A DNA stretch of 64,000 nucleotides from Saccharothrix sp. S26 (GCF_021390395.1 NZ_JAJUWT010000021.1:1-64000), one strand, 5' to 3'; shown: positions 26,162 to 35,936, counted from the stretch's first letter. Translations and numbers: made by a program. The notes: generated by a model from the letters alone, not told the origin.

Positions 26162-27157
26162 GTGGGGGCAAGTCCGGTCCGGTGGTGGGCCCAGCGCCGG
26201 GAGCGCCGCAAGATCACGAGTCGCCGGGGCAACCCCGACGGCACCATGTCGTTGAAGGACCACCTCTACGACCTCCGGCACCGGCTGGGGTTGGCGCTGC
26301 TGTTCATCGTGGGCGGCGCGATCTTCGGCTTCATCTGGTGGGAAGTGCGCTTCTTCGGGCTGCCGGACCTGGGGGACATCGTCGTCGAGCCCTACTGCGG
26401 CATCCCGGAGACGCAGCGGCTCACCCAGGCGGGCCAGGGCTGCCAGCTGCTGCAGACCAAGCCCTTCGAGGTCTTCATGATCCGGCTGAAGGTCGGTGCG
26501 GGCGCGGGCATGGCGCTGACCGCGCCGCTGTGGCTCTACCAGGTGTGGCGGTTCATCTCCCCGGGCCTGTACGCCAAGGAGCGGCGCTTCGCCATCGTGT
26601 TCGTGGCGTGCGCGTCGGTGCTGTTCGTCGCGGGCGCCACGCTGGCGTTCTACGTGGTGCCGCAGGGCCTGGCGGTGCTGGTCGGCTTCGGTGACGACCA
26701 GTTCATCACCGCGTTGACGGCCGGCGAGTACGTCAGCTTCGTGATGGCGTTGCTGCTGATCTTCGGCGTGAGCTTCGAGCTGCCGCTCATCGTGGTGATG
26801 CTCAACCAGGTCGGCGTGGTCAGCTACGAGAAGCTGAACAAGTGGCGGCGCGGCCTGGTGTTCGGCCTGTTCGTCTTCGCCGCGATCGCCACGCCCGGCA
26901 CCGACCCGATCTCCATGGTCGCGCTGGCCGTGGCGCTGGTGCTGCTGTTCGAGCTGGCCATCCAGATCGCCCGCGTGCACGACAAGCGGGTGGCCCGCCG
27001 GCGCAAGGCCGAGGGCCTGGACGACCTGCCGGACGACGTGGCCGCGCCGTTCGACTACACGCCGTCGGCGGTCGAGGAACCGTCACCCGAACCGGTGCCC
27101 ACGCCCGACCCGGCGCCGGAGCACCCCGGTCGGGTGCGCTACGACGACGTGACCTGA
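26162..27157 (+). CDS. tatC: Sec-independent translocase TatC
   Basis: A 331-residue, six-helix membrane receptor for twin-arginine signal peptides. Conserved parts are MSLKDHLYDLRHRL (substrate-binding cytosolic N-terminus with the key Glu/Asp-like position), FEVFMIRLKV, LYQVWRFISPGLYAKERR and ATPGTDPISM. The C-terminal tail is Pro/Glu-rich. An N-terminal basic extension (residues 1-27) precedes the core. Confidence 0.94.
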   Translation: MGASPVRWWAQRRERRKITSRRGNPDGTMSLKDHLYDLRHRLGLALLFIVGGAIFGFIWWEVRFFGLPDLGDIVVEPYCGIPETQRLTQAGQGCQLLQTKPFEVFMIRLKVGAGAGMALTAPLWLYQVWRFISPGLYAKERRFAIVFVACASVLFVAGATLAFYVVPQGLAVLVGFGDDQFITALTAGEYVSFVMALLLIFGVSFELPLIVVMLNQVGVVSYEKLNKWRRGLVFGLFVFAAIATPGTDPISMVALAVALVLLFELAIQIARVHDKRVARRRKAEGLDDLPDDVAAPFDYTPSAVEEPSPEPVPTPDPAPEHPGRVRYDDVT

Positions 27158-27201
27158 GCGAGATCACTCGATCCGGTGAAGCCTTTGTAGGCTTCCCGAC
27201 C

Positions 27202-28086
27202 ATGTCGACGTCAACGCGGGCGGCCCTGCTGGTGTGCCCCGCTTCGGGCAAGGGCAGGGCCGCGCGCATGGCGGGCACCGTCGCGCACCGGCTGCGCGCC
27301 GTGGTCGACCGGCTCGACCTGCACGTCGCACCCACCGCCGAGGGCACGGCCGAAGCCGCGCGCCGGGCCGTCGCCGACGGCGTCGACGTGCTCGTGGTCC
27401 TCGGCGGCGACGGTGGAGCGCACCTGGCCGTGCAGGCGTGCGCGCAGTCGGCCACGGCGCTGGCCGTGGTGCCCGCGGGCACCGGCAACGACCTGGCCGC
27501 CGCCCTGGGCACCACCTCGGTGGACGACGTGGTGGCCGCGTTGCGCGACGGCACGCGCGCTCGCTTCGACCTCGGCCGCGTGGACGGCGGCCCCTGGTTC
27601 GCCACCGTGCTGTGCGCGGGCTTCGACTCCGCGGTCAACGAGCGCGCGAACGCCCTGCGCTGGCCCGCCGGGCCGCGCCGCTACGACCTCGCGATCCTGG
27701 CCGAGCTCGCCGCCCTGCGGCCCCGGCGGCTGGTCGTCGAGACCGACGACGACGTGCTCGAACTGGACGCGCTGCTGGTCGCGGTCGGCAACACGACCAG
27801 CTACGGCGGCGGCATCCCGGTCTGCCCGGACGCCTCGGCGACCGACGGCCTGTTCGACCTCACCGTGGTGCGCGCCGCGCCGCGGCGGACCCTGCTGCGG
27901 ATGCTGCCCACGCTGCGCACCGGGCGGCACGTGGACCACCCGGCCGTGCGCACCCTGCGGGCCCGCTCCGCGCGGCTGTCCGGACCGCCCTGGGTGGCCT
28001 ACGCCGACGGCGAACGGCTGAGCGAGGTGCCGTTGACGACCAGGTGCGTGCCCGGCGCCCTCACCGCCGTCACCGGTGCCGGCTGA
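27202..28086 (+). CDS. Diacylglycerol kinase-like lipid kinase
   Basis: A 294-residue DAGK/sphingosine kinase-family protein: LLVCPASGKGRA (phosphate loop), VLGGDGGAHLAVQACAQSATALAVVPAGTGNDLAAALG (nucleotide-binding GGDG and the GTGND signature) and the C-terminal beta sandwich SYGGGIPVCPDASATDGLFDLTVV. It probably phosphorylates diacylglycerol or a related lipid. The second Gly-rich motif reads GGDGG. It lies between tatC and helY as in mycobacteria. TAGGCT, 8 nt before the ATG, suggests a leaderless mRNA. Confidence 0.88.
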   Translation: MSTSTRAALLVCPASGKGRAARMAGTVAHRLRAVVDRLDLHVAPTAEGTAEAARRAVADGVDVLVVLGGDGGAHLAVQACAQSATALAVVPAGTGNDLAAALGTTSVDDVVAALRDGTRARFDLGRVDGGPWFATVLCAGFDSAVNERANALRWPAGPRRYDLAILAELAALRPRRLVVETDDDVLELDALLVAVGNTTSYGGGIPVCPDASATDGLFDLTVVRAAPRRTLLRMLPTLRTGRHVDHPAVRTLRARSARLSGPPWVAYADGERLSEVPLTTRCVPGALTAVTGAG

Positions 28087-28555
28087 GCACGTCGCGCCTG
28101 CGCCAGGCGTCGTGCGGCTCGGCCGTGCCGCGGTCGAACAGCCACCCGGCGACGCTCAGCACCCCGTTGGCCGCGTCCAGCGGTGTGTCGTGCGCCGACT
28201 CGACGGTCTCGATCTCGTGCCTGCCGCAGTCGCGGATCGCGTCGCAGCGGACCGAGATCTCGCCCTCCACCTGCCACGGCGGTGGCGGCCGCAGCACGTT
28301 GCGGTGCGGGTCGCGGGGCAGCGAGACGTGCACGTGGAAGGCCACTCCGTCCAGCTCGGCCAGCGCGGACAGCCCGGCGTAGGGCGCGCCGGGCAGGTGG
28401 TCGAACACCAGGCCCGAGCCCGGTCTGCCCAGGTGGCCCGCCAGCCGCTCGACCCGCGCGGCGGCCCGGCGCAGCACCGCGAGCACCGGGTCCGCCTCGA
28501 CCAGGTCGGGGAACACCCACCTGAGGTCGCCCTCGACCAACGGGATCGTTGCCAC
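28070..28555 (-). CDS. Conserved hypothetical protein
   Basis: A 161-residue protein from GTG 28555 (reading ATIPLVEGDLRWVFPDLVEADPVLAVLRRAAARVERL), convergent with the lipid kinase by a 17-bp overlap. It has no clear membrane segment or catalytic motif. The sequence GVAFHVHVSLPRDPHRNVLRPPPPWQVEGEISVRCDAIRDCG is regular enough for a real protein with codon use matching the region. No function can be assigned. Confidence 0.6.
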   Translation of the reverse strand: MATIPLVEGDLRWVFPDLVEADPVLAVLRRAAARVERLAGHLGRPGSGLVFDHLPGAPYAGLSALAELDGVAFHVHVSLPRDPHRNVLRPPPPWQVEGEISVRCDAIRDCGRHEIETVESAHDTPLDAANGVLSVAGWLFDRGTAEPHDAWRRRDVLSRHR

Positions 28556-28683
28556 GTCTGACGAGTGTGCCGCATGAGCCGCCCCAATGGTCCCTATGAC
28601 TTCAGTGTCGACCAAAAGAGTTGTTCCGGGTTCCGGTGCGGATCTGAAGCGATTTTGTCGGTCCTGTGTGACAGCCTGGACAG

Positions 28684-31449
28684 GTGTCAAGCACTTCGCG
28701 GTCTCCGGCCGACTCGTACGCGGACTTCCGCCGCCGCTCCTCCCGGCCCAAGCTGGCCGACTTCCTGGGGGTCATCTCGTTCGAACTCGACCCGTTCCAG
28801 CAACGCGCCTGCGAGGCGCTCGAGGACGGGCACGGCGTGCTGGTCTGCGCGCCCACCGGCGCCGGCAAGACCGTCGTCGGCGAGTTCGCCGTGCACCTGG
28901 CCCTGTCCGAGGGCAGCAAGTGCTTCTACACCACCCCGATCAAGGCGCTGTCGAACCAGAAGTACGCCGACCTCGTCGCCCGCTACGGCGCGCGGCAGGT
29001 CGGCCTGCTCACCGGCGACACCTCGGTCAACGGCGACGCGCCGATCGTCGTGATGACCACCGAGGTGCTGCGCAACATGCTGTACGCGGGCTCCTCGACG
29101 CTGAACACCCTCGCCTACGTGGTGATGGACGAGATCCACTACCTCGCCGACCGGTTCCGCGGCCCGGTGTGGGAGGAAGTGATCCTGCACCTGCCCGAGT
29201 CCGTGCGGCTGGTCGGCCTGTCCGCGACCGTCAGCAACGCCGAGGAGTTCGGCGAGTGGCTGGTCGAGGTGCGCGGCGACACGACCGTCGTGGTGGACGA
29301 GCACCGGCCCGTGCCGCTGTGGCAGCACATGCTGGCCGGCGGCCGGATGATGGACCTGTTCGCCGGCGACGGCCCCGACGGGCACGCCCGCATCAACCCG
29401 CAGCTGCTGCGGCACACCGACGACCTGTCCCGCTTCCACGTGCCGTGGAGCCGCAACCGCAACAACAAGGATCAGCGGGGCCGCCCGCCGCGCGGGTCCG
29501 GTTTCCGGCCGCCGTCCCGGGTCGACATCGTGCAGCGGCTCGACGGCGCGGCCCTGCTGCCCGCCATCGACTTCGTGTTCAGCCGCGCGGGCTGTGACGC
29601 GGCCGTCACGCAGTGCGTCCGCGCGGGCCTGCGGCTCAACTCCGCCGACGAGGTGGAGCAGATCCGCGAGGTCATCGAGGAGAAGACCAAGGACCTGCCG
29701 CAAGGCGACCTGATGGTGCTGGGCTACTGGGAGTGGCGCGAGGCCCTGGAGCGCGGCATCGCCAGCCACCACGCCGGCCTGCTGCCCGCGTTCAAGGAGA
29801 CCGTGGAGGAGCTGTTCGTCCGCGGCCTGGTGAAGGTCGTGTTCGCCACCGAGACGCTGGCGCTGGGCATCAACATGCCCGCCCGCACCGTCGTGCTGGA
29901 GAAGCTGGTCAAGTACAACGGCGAGGCGCACGTCGACCTCACCCCCGGCGAGTACACGCAGCTCACCGGGCGCGCGGGCCGGCGCGGCATCGACGTCGAG
30001 GGCCACGCGGTGGTGGTGTGGCAGCCCGGCGTCGACCCCAAGGCGGTCGGCGGCCTCGCGTCCACCCGAACCTACCCGCTGCGGTCGTCGTTCCGGCCCG
30101 GCTACAACATGGCCGTCAACCTGGTCAACCAGCTGGGCGCGGCGGCCGCCCGGGAGATCCTGGAGCAGTCGTTCGCCCAGTTCCAGGCCGACCGGTCGGT
30201 CGTGGGGCTGGCCCGGCGGATCGAGCGCAACCGCGAGGCCCTGGGCGGCTACGCCGAGGCGATGACCTGCCACCTCGGCGACTTCACCGAGTACGCGTCG
30301 CTGCGCCGCCGGGTCGCCGACCGGGAGAAGGCGCTGGCGCGGCAGAACACCTCCGCGAAGCGGGCCGAGGCCGCGCAGTCGCTGGAGCGGCTGCGCAAGG
30401 GCGACGTGATCGCCGTGCCGTCCGGGCGCAGGTCCGGGCTCGCCGTGGTGATCGACCCGGGGCTCGAGCCGCTGGGCGAGGCGCGGCCGTTCGTGGTGAC
30501 CGAGGACCGGTGGGCGGGCCGGCTGTCGTCGGCGGACTTCCCCCTGCCGGTCGAGGTGCTGGGCAAGATGAGGCTGCCCAAGCAGGTCGACACGCGCTCG
30601 CCGAAGTCCCGGCGCGACCTGGCGGCGTCGTTGCGCGCCACCGGGATCGTCGCGCCCGCGATGCGCAAGCGCCGTTCGACCGCCGACGACGACGCCGAAC
30701 TGGCCACGTTGCGCCGGGCGTTGCGCGCGCACCCGTGCCACGGCTGCGAGAAGCGCGAGGAACACGCCCGCTGGGGTGAGCGCTACCACCGGCTGCTGGC
30801 CGAGACCGAGCAGTTGGAGCGCAAGGTCGCCGCCACCACGCACTCGTTGGCGCGCGAGTTCGACCGCATCCGCGGCCTGCTGCGGGAACGCGGCTACCTG
30901 CACGCCGAGGAGAACGGGCCCGGCGAGGAGGTCACCGAGCACGGCAAGCGGCTGACCAGGCTCTACAGCGAGTCCGACCTGCTGGCCGCCGAGTGCTTGC
31001 GGCACGGCGTGTGGCGCGACCTCGACCCGGCCGAACTGGCGGCGGTCGTGTCGGCGCTGGTGTACGAGGCCCGCCGCGACGGTCCGCTGGAGGCGCGGCT
31101 GCCACCGGGCCGGGTGTCGGACGCGTTGACCGCGACCGCGCGGCTGTGGGCCGAGCTGGAGGACGACGAGCGCCGGCACCGGCTCGACCGCACCCGCCAA
31201 CCCGACCCGGGCTTCGCGTGGGCGGTGTACCGGTGGGCGCGCGGCGAGTCGCTGGAGAAGGTGCTGTCCGCGGCGGAGGAGAACGGCGCCGAGCTCGGCG
31301 CGGGCGACTTCGTGCGGTGGTGCCGGCAGGTGATCGACTTCCTGGACCAGATCCGCGACGTCGTCGGCGGCGGTGACCCGGTCGGCGCGGCCGCCCGGAA
31401 GGCGGTGGACGCGCTGCGCCGCGGGGTGGTGGCGATGGCCACCGTTTGA
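28684..31449 (+). CDS. helY: Ski2/Mtr4-like RNA helicase HelY
   Basis: A 921-residue superfamily-2 helicase. Motif I is APTGAGKT (residues 56-63), motif II MDEIHYLAD (DEIH box), motif III SATV, and motif VI QLTGRAGRRGIDVEGHAVV with the RecA2 domain before it. The C-terminal third is the helical DSHCT domain (VWRDLDPAELAAVVSALVYEARRD). HelY is the actinobacterial homologue of Mtr4/Ski2 RNA-decay helicases. GTG 28684 is preceded by CAGCCT at 6 nt (weak leaderless promoter). It completes the pafBC-tatAC-helY order. Confidence 0.93.
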   Translation: MSSTSRSPADSYADFRRRSSRPKLADFLGVISFELDPFQQRACEALEDGHGVLVCAPTGAGKTVVGEFAVHLALSEGSKCFYTTPIKALSNQKYADLVARYGARQVGLLTGDTSVNGDAPIVVMTTEVLRNMLYAGSSTLNTLAYVVMDEIHYLADRFRGPVWEEVILHLPESVRLVGLSATVSNAEEFGEWLVEVRGDTTVVVDEHRPVPLWQHMLAGGRMMDLFAGDGPDGHARINPQLLRHTDDLSRFHVPWSRNRNNKDQRGRPPRGSGFRPPSRVDIVQRLDGAALLPAIDFVFSRAGCDAAVTQCVRAGLRLNSADEVEQIREVIEEKTKDLPQGDLMVLGYWEWREALERGIASHHAGLLPAFKETVEELFVRGLVKVVFATETLALGINMPARTVVLEKLVKYNGEAHVDLTPGEYTQLTGRAGRRGIDVEGHAVVVWQPGVDPKAVGGLASTRTYPLRSSFRPGYNMAVNLVNQLGAAAAREILEQSFAQFQADRSVVGLARRIERNREALGGYAEAMTCHLGDFTEYASLRRRVADREKALARQNTSAKRAEAAQSLERLRKGDVIAVPSGRRSGLAVVIDPGLEPLGEARPFVVTEDRWAGRLSSADFPLPVEVLGKMRLPKQVDTRSPKSRRDLAASLRATGIVAPAMRKRRSTADDDAELATLRRALRAHPCHGCEKREEHARWGERYHRLLAETEQLERKVAATTHSLAREFDRIRGLLRERGYLHAEENGPGEEVTEHGKRLTRLYSESDLLAAECLRHGVWRDLDPAELAAVVSALVYEARRDGPLEARLPPGRVSDALTATARLWAELEDDERRHRLDRTRQPDPGFAWAVYRWARGESLEKVLSAAEENGAELGAGDFVRWCRQVIDFLDQIRDVVGGGDPVGAAARKAVDALRRGVVAMATV

Positions 31450-31581
31450 CAAAGCTTTGCGGGGTGGCTGGGTACCGCGCGGGTGGCTGTGGTTTGATCG
31501 CGCCCGCAAGGCTTGAACAGCTCGTCGAGATCGTCCAAGACCGTTGCAGACCTATTCCAGACCGACCGTCGGAGGCCGAGC

Positions 31582-32274
31582 ATGACCAGTCCGTACGGAC
31601 CGTCCGGAGGGAACGACCCGCAGCCGCAGTGGGGCCAGCAGCAACAGCCCTACGGTGGTGGGTACCCCGGCACGCCGTCGGGTGGTTTCCCCGCTCAGCA
31701 GCCCAACCCCTACGGGCAGCCGGATCCGTCGCAGCAGCAGTGGGGCCAGCAGCAGCAACAGCAGCCCTACCCGCAGCAGTACCCCGCCGGGTACGACCCG
31801 AACAACCCCCAGTCCAACCCGTACGGGCAGCCGCAGCAGGGCCAGTACGGTCAGCCCGGGCAGTACGGCCAGCCTGGTCAGCCCGGCCAGTACGGGCAGC
31901 AGCCAGGCCAGTACGGGCAGCCGGGTCAGTACGGCCAGCAGCCGCCGCCGAAGAAGTCCAGCGCCGTGCTCTGGGTCGTGGTGGCGCTCGTCGTGCTCGT
32001 GGTCGCGGCCGTCGGCATCACCGGCTTCGTCGCGCCGGGGTTCTTCAACACCAAGGTGTTCGACCAGACCGCCGTGCAGAACGGTGTCGTCGGCGTGCTG
32101 AAGGACGACTACAAGATCTCCGACGTCGAGGGCGCGACCTGCCCCGCCGAGCAGGAGGTCAAGCCGAACACGACCTTCGAGTGCACGGTGAAGGTCGGCG
32201 GCAAGGACAAGAAGGTCAAGATCACGGTGAAGACCGAGGACGGTGAGTACGAGGTCGGCCAGCCCGCCGGCTGA
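31582..32274 (+). CDS. Gln/Gly/Pro-rich membrane protein with DUF4333 domain
   Basis: A 230-residue protein. Residues 1 to about 125 are a low-complexity PYGQPGQYGQQ-type repeat tract facing the cytoplasm. Then comes one membrane helix (VLWVVVALVVLVVAAVGITGFV) and an extracellular DUF4333 domain with one cysteine pair (GATCPAEQEV and FECTVKV). DUF4333 is common in mycobacterial and related envelope proteins. A GGAGG lies 6 nt before the ATG. Function unknown. Confidence 0.85.
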   Translation: MTSPYGPSGGNDPQPQWGQQQQPYGGGYPGTPSGGFPAQQPNPYGQPDPSQQQWGQQQQQQPYPQQYPAGYDPNNPQSNPYGQPQQGQYGQPGQYGQPGQPGQYGQQPGQYGQPGQYGQQPPPKKSSAVLWVVVALVVLVVAAVGITGFVAPGFFNTKVFDQTAVQNGVVGVLKDDYKISDVEGATCPAEQEVKPNTTFECTVKVGGKDKKVKITVKTEDGEYEVGQPAG

Positions 32275-32291
32275 TCGCTCCCGTCGTGCCC

Positions 32292-32326
32292 GAGGCCACT
32301 CCCGCGCTGGTTGCGGGGGTGGCCTC
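32292..32326. terminator. Hairpin terminator
   Basis: GAGGCCACTCCCGC pairs with GCGGGGGTGGCCTC (one mismatch) around a 7-nt loop, 17 bp after the DUF4333-protein stop. Confidence 0.75.
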
Positions 32327-32385
32327 GTGGCATGTGGCCGGAAACTCGTTAGCGAAGCGAGCGATCTGTGCGGCACGATGCGGGG

Positions 32386-33594
32386 GTGACCGACCACGAC
32401 GTCCGCGTGCTGGACGACTCCCAGTACCGAACCGCCCACACCCTGTTCCGCGGCACGCTGCACCACCCGCCCGCACCGGACGACCAGTGGAAGTTCGCGC
32501 AGGAGTCGTACGTGCCCGGCTGCACGTGGGGCGCGTTCGCCGACGGGGAGATGATCGGCACGGTCCAGTCGTTCCCGTCGAGCCTGGCCGTGCCCGGCGG
32601 CGCGGTGGTGCCGCACGCGGCCGTGAGCCGGGTGGGCGTGCGGGCGGACTGGACGCGGCGCGGTGTGCTGAGCGCGTTGCAGCGGGCGCAGTTGCGGGAG
32701 TTGCGGTCGCGAGGTGACGTGGCCGCGTCGCTGCGCGCGTCCGAGACGGCGATCTACGGCCGTTACGGCTACGGCATCGCCACCCGGTACCGGTTCCTGC
32801 GCATCGACCGCCGTGAGGCCGCGCCCCGCACCCGCCCGGTCGGCCGGGTGCGGTTCGTCGAGGGCGAGGCGGGGGAGCGGATCGCGCGCGGGCTGTTCGA
32901 GGAGCTGTCGCCCCAGCGCGCGGGCACGATCTCCCGGTGGCCCGCGTGGTGGGGGTTGAGCATCCGGCGCGTGGCGGCCGAGGAGAACCTGAGGATCGCG
33001 GTCCGGTCGGGCGGGTCGGGCGACGACGGTTACGTGGTGTTCAAGGTCGTGCCCGGCGACCACGGCTCCGCCGACGGGCCGCCGACCAGGCTGTCCGTGA
33101 TGGACTTGTGGGCGCGTGACGCCGAGGCGTGGGCCGACCTGTGGCTGTTCGTGCTGGGCATCGACCTGGTGGACGAGGTGGTGACGCTCGGCCGGCCGTT
33201 GGACGAGCCGTTGGAGTGGCTGCTGGGCGACCGGCGCGCGTGCCGGGTCGTCGATCACGCCGACGAGGCGTGGCTGCGCCTGCTCGACGTGCCGGCGGCC
33301 CTGTCCGCGCGCACGTACCGCTCGTCCGAGCCCGTGGTGCTCGGGGTGCGTGACGCCTACCTGCCGGAGAACGCGGGTTCGTACCGGGTGACGGCGGACG
33401 GCGTGACGCGGGTGGACGACGCGCCGGAACTGGTGCTGGACGTCGACGTGCTCGCCTCGGCCTACCTGGGCGACGTGTCGTTCTCCACCCTCGCCGCCAC
33501 GCGCCGCCTGGACGTCGTCGACCCGGCCGCCCTGGCCCGCGCCGACGCCCTGTTCGCGGTGTCCGAAGTCCCCTGGTGCGGCACCTATTTCTGA
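32386..33594 (+). CDS. Eis-family GNAT N-acetyltransferase
   Basis: A 402-residue three-domain acetyltransferase like mycobacterial Eis. Domain 1 is the GNAT with acetyl-CoA loop VSRVGVRADWTRRGVLSALQRAQL. ASETAIYGRYGYG carries the catalytic Tyr, a second GNAT half follows, and a sterol-carrier-like C-terminal domain ends in CGTYF, whose terminal carboxylate joins the Eis active site. Eis proteins acetylate amines on aminoglycosides and on protein lysines; the natural target here is unknown. GTG 32386 with CACGAT at 6 nt is preferred over GTG 32368. Confidence 0.87.
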   Translation: MTDHDVRVLDDSQYRTAHTLFRGTLHHPPAPDDQWKFAQESYVPGCTWGAFADGEMIGTVQSFPSSLAVPGGAVVPHAAVSRVGVRADWTRRGVLSALQRAQLRELRSRGDVAASLRASETAIYGRYGYGIATRYRFLRIDRREAAPRTRPVGRVRFVEGEAGERIARGLFEELSPQRAGTISRWPAWWGLSIRRVAAEENLRIAVRSGGSGDDGYVVFKVVPGDHGSADGPPTRLSVMDLWARDAEAWADLWLFVLGIDLVDEVVTLGRPLDEPLEWLLGDRRACRVVDHADEAWLRLLDVPAALSARTYRSSEPVVLGVRDAYLPENAGSYRVTADGVTRVDDAPELVLDVDVLASAYLGDVSFSTLAATRRLDVVDPAALARADALFAVSEVPWCGTYF

Positions 33595-33685
33595 CCTGTC
33601 CCGCTCCGGTTCGTGACCGCTCCCGGCCCGGCCGTTCCGCGTACTCGCACCCCACCTGCCCGTGCGGCCGGGATGCGGGTCCACG

Positions 33686-34504
33686 TCAGCCGGTCGGGCT
33701 GAGCCGCCGCACCTTGGACGGGTCGCCGCGCACCAGGTCGTCGTGCGCGAGGACGAAGTCGCCGTTGGGCAGGGGCTCGTACTCGAACCGCGCGCCGATC
33801 ACCCGGTCCGACAGGAACTCCCGCAGCTTGTGCCGCATCGTGCCGCCGTGGTCGACGGGGTGCCCCCACTCCTCGCCCGCCTCGTCGGTGCCGAAGATCA
33901 GCCAGTGGTCCGGTCGCACCCGGGCGTCCAGGTCGGGCACCTCGCCGGTGTGGCTGTCCAGCGCGGGCAGCACCAGGCGGTCGGGGTCGGTCGGGCGGTA
34001 CCAGAGCAGCAACGGCTTGGCCCAGCGCGCCTCGGCGTTGTCGAAACAGCACAACACGATCGTGTGACCGGAAAAGACGTCGGCGTAGAACTGGAACAAC
34101 TCGTCCCTCAACCGCGGCCGCCGGTGCGGCGGCACCTGCTCCAACGCCCGCGGGATGCGCGTCGGATCCGCCGCCACCACGACCGTGTAGATGTCGTGCG
34201 CGAACACCTCCACCTCGCCGCCGGTCCAGTCCATCGCGACGGGCCCATCACCCGACACCGCGTGCGGCCGCACCGCCTCCACCATCCTGGTGAGCACCGC
34301 ACCATCCCGCCCCACCGGCAAGAAATTCTCCCGCCCAACCCCCACCGCGGGCACGTGCAGCACCATCGCGTTGGGCCCGGCGGCCAGGTTCACCACCTGG
34401 TTCTGGTACCCGAGCACTTCGACGCGCCCGTGCACGGGATGCCCACACCGGCCCGCGTAGAGGATCGTGCCCGCGAACTCGGCCTCGTCGGTGGAGACGC
34501 ACAT
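33686..34504 (-). CDS. Conserved hypothetical protein
   Basis: A 272-residue soluble protein. It has no signal, membrane helix or named motif. The N-terminus (AEFAGTILYAGRCGHPVHGRVEVLGYQNQVVNL) is followed by AMDWTGGEVEVFAHDIYTVVVAADPTRIPRALEQVPPHRRP and FYADVFSGHTIVLCCFDNAEARWAKPLLLWY. It resembles conserved actinobacterial hypothetical proteins of this length, function unknown. TACGGT lies 7 nt before the ATG, suggesting a leaderless transcript. Confidence 0.68.
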   Translation of the reverse strand: MCVSTDEAEFAGTILYAGRCGHPVHGRVEVLGYQNQVVNLAAGPNAMVLHVPAVGVGRENFLPVGRDGAVLTRMVEAVRPHAVSGDGPVAMDWTGGEVEVFAHDIYTVVVAADPTRIPRALEQVPPHRRPRLRDELFQFYADVFSGHTIVLCCFDNAEARWAKPLLLWYRPTDPDRLVLPALDSHTGEVPDLDARVRPDHWLIFGTDEAGEEWGHPVDHGGTMRHKLREFLSDRVIGARFEYEPLPNGDFVLAHDDLVRGDPSKVRRLSPTG

Positions 34505-34933
34505 GCCGCGCACCGTACAGCGGCCCCACCCCCGAGCGACCTCATCACGCCGACCTCATCACGCCGACGCCACCCGCCACGACCGCCCGCCGCCGATACC
34601 GGTCATGGTCGCGCTCGCCTGTCGCGGTGATCCATCGCCGTCGCGGCTGCCGGTCGCGCCCGCCGCGCCTGTCGCCCTCGCTCGTCCGCGCGGGTGTCCG
34701 TTGCGGACGTCTGGTGCGGGCCGCGTGTCGCGGTCGTCGCCGTCGCAGGCCGCGATTGTCCGTCGTCTCCGCCACGTCACGGACGCGCGTTGCGGTCTCC
34801 GTCCGGCCGACATGGATCACCGGCCCCGCGCCTGCCATCCGCACGCCACATCCGCCGGCTTGTCGTCGGCGGCCGGTCGTTGGCAGCGGCCCCAGCGGGT
34901 GGGGTGTGGCTGGACGGAGGTCGCGTTGGTGGG
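34505..34933. other. Non-coding stretch between minus-strand genes
   Basis: About 430 bases. It holds the promoter of the 33.7-kb gene and a direct repeat CGACCTCATCACGC at 34537-34550 and 34551-34564. The remaining open frames are Arg/Ala-rich with no start signal. No gene or RNA was recognised. Confidence 0.5.
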
Positions 34934-35905
34934 TCAGCGGCGTTCCAGGGCGGACAGCAGGCGCGGCAGCGAGCTGCCCAGGCCCCAGCGCCGGGTCAGT
35001 TCGGCGACGCGGTCCGGGTCGGCGGGGGCGGCGGGGACCGGGTCGGGGCGGTCCATGACGATGTCGGCGTCAGTGGCGACGTTGACCACGGTCGGGGCGA
35101 CGGCGAGGTAGTCCTGGGCGTTGAGCAGGGCGGTGCGGGCGCGGGTGGTGAGTTTGCGGTCGCGGCCGTCGTGGACGGCGTCGAGGACGGCTTGCAGGGA
35201 GCCGAACTCGGTGATCAGCTTGGCCGCCGTCTTCTCGCCGATGCCGGCGACGCCGGGCAGGCCGTCCGACGGGTCGCCGCGCAGCACGGCCATCCCGGCG
35301 TACGCGCGCCCGGCGTCCTGCACCGGCAGCGCGTACTTGGCGGCCAGCTCGCGCGGCCCGATCAGCTCGGCCTTCGCCCAGCCGCGGCCGAGGTAGAGGA
35401 CGCGCACCGGGGTCGGCTCGTCGCGCACGACCTGGAACAGGTCGCGGTCGCCGGTGATCACCTCGACCGGGTCGGTGGTCTCGCGGGCGGCGAGGGTGCC
35501 GATGACGTCGTCGGCCTCGTAGCCGGCGGCCTCGGCGGTCGCGATGCCCACCGCGTCCAGCACGTCGAGGATGATCGGCACCTGCGGGGTGAGGGTGTCG
35601 GGCACTTCCTCCTCGCCGTCGGCGGCGCCCTCGGCGACGCGGTGCGCCTTGTAGGACGGGAGGGCGGCGACGCGGAACTCCGGCCGCCAGTCGGCGTCCA
35701 GGCACGCCACCAGGCGGCTCGCCTTCCGGTCGGTGATGACCTTCGCGATCGTGTCGACGAAGCCGCGCACCGCGTTGACCGGTGTGCCGTCCGGGGCGGT
35801 CATCGACTCGGGCAGCGCGTAGAACGCCCGGAAGTACAGGCTGGCGGCGTCCATCAGGACCAGCGGATTGCTCACCTGGGACAGCTTGCCAGAGACCACC
35901 GACAT
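34934..35905 (-). CDS. 5'-3' exonuclease (FEN/Pol I N-domain-like)
   Basis: A 323-residue nuclease corresponding to the 5' nuclease domain of DNA polymerase I, encoded alone. Metal-binding acidic motifs are LVLMDAASLYFRAFY (N-terminal Asp), AACLDADWRPEFR-type strand (VACLDADWRPEFRVAALPSYKAHR), EADDVIGTLA and ITGDRDLFQVV. The helix-hairpin-helix is GDPSDGLPGVAGIGEKTAAKLI. It would remove RNA/DNA flaps in repair or lagging-strand processing. Mycobacteria also encode such a stand-alone protein. Confidence 0.93.
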   Translation of the reverse strand: MSVVSGKLSQVSNPLVLMDAASLYFRAFYALPESMTAPDGTPVNAVRGFVDTIAKVITDRKASRLVACLDADWRPEFRVAALPSYKAHRVAEGAADGEEEVPDTLTPQVPIILDVLDAVGIATAEAAGYEADDVIGTLAARETTDPVEVITGDRDLFQVVRDEPTPVRVLYLGRGWAKAELIGPRELAAKYALPVQDAGRAYAGMAVLRGDPSDGLPGVAGIGEKTAAKLITEFGSLQAVLDAVHDGRDRKLTTRARTALLNAQDYLAVAPTVVNVATDADIVMDRPDPVPAAPADPDRVAELTRRWGLGSSLPRLLSALERR

Positions 35906-35927
35906 CGCCGATCGCTGCGGTTAGGGC

Positions 35928-35936
35928 TGTGGATAA
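35928..35936 (-). promoter_or_regulatory. Perfect DnaA-box sequence
   Basis: TGTGGATAA here is the complement of TTATCCACA, the consensus DnaA box. It lies 23 bp upstream of the exonuclease start codon. A one-mismatch copy (GGTGGATAA) lies at 36246-36254. One box does not make an origin, but DnaA control of the exonuclease promoter is conceivable. Confidence 0.4.

Noticed and set aside
28587-31376. Frames overlapping helY on both strands
   Set aside because: No motifs; helY carries the complete helicase set in its own frame.
34545-34844. Minus-strand 99-codon ORF
   Set aside because: Arg-rich shadow composition and no start signal.
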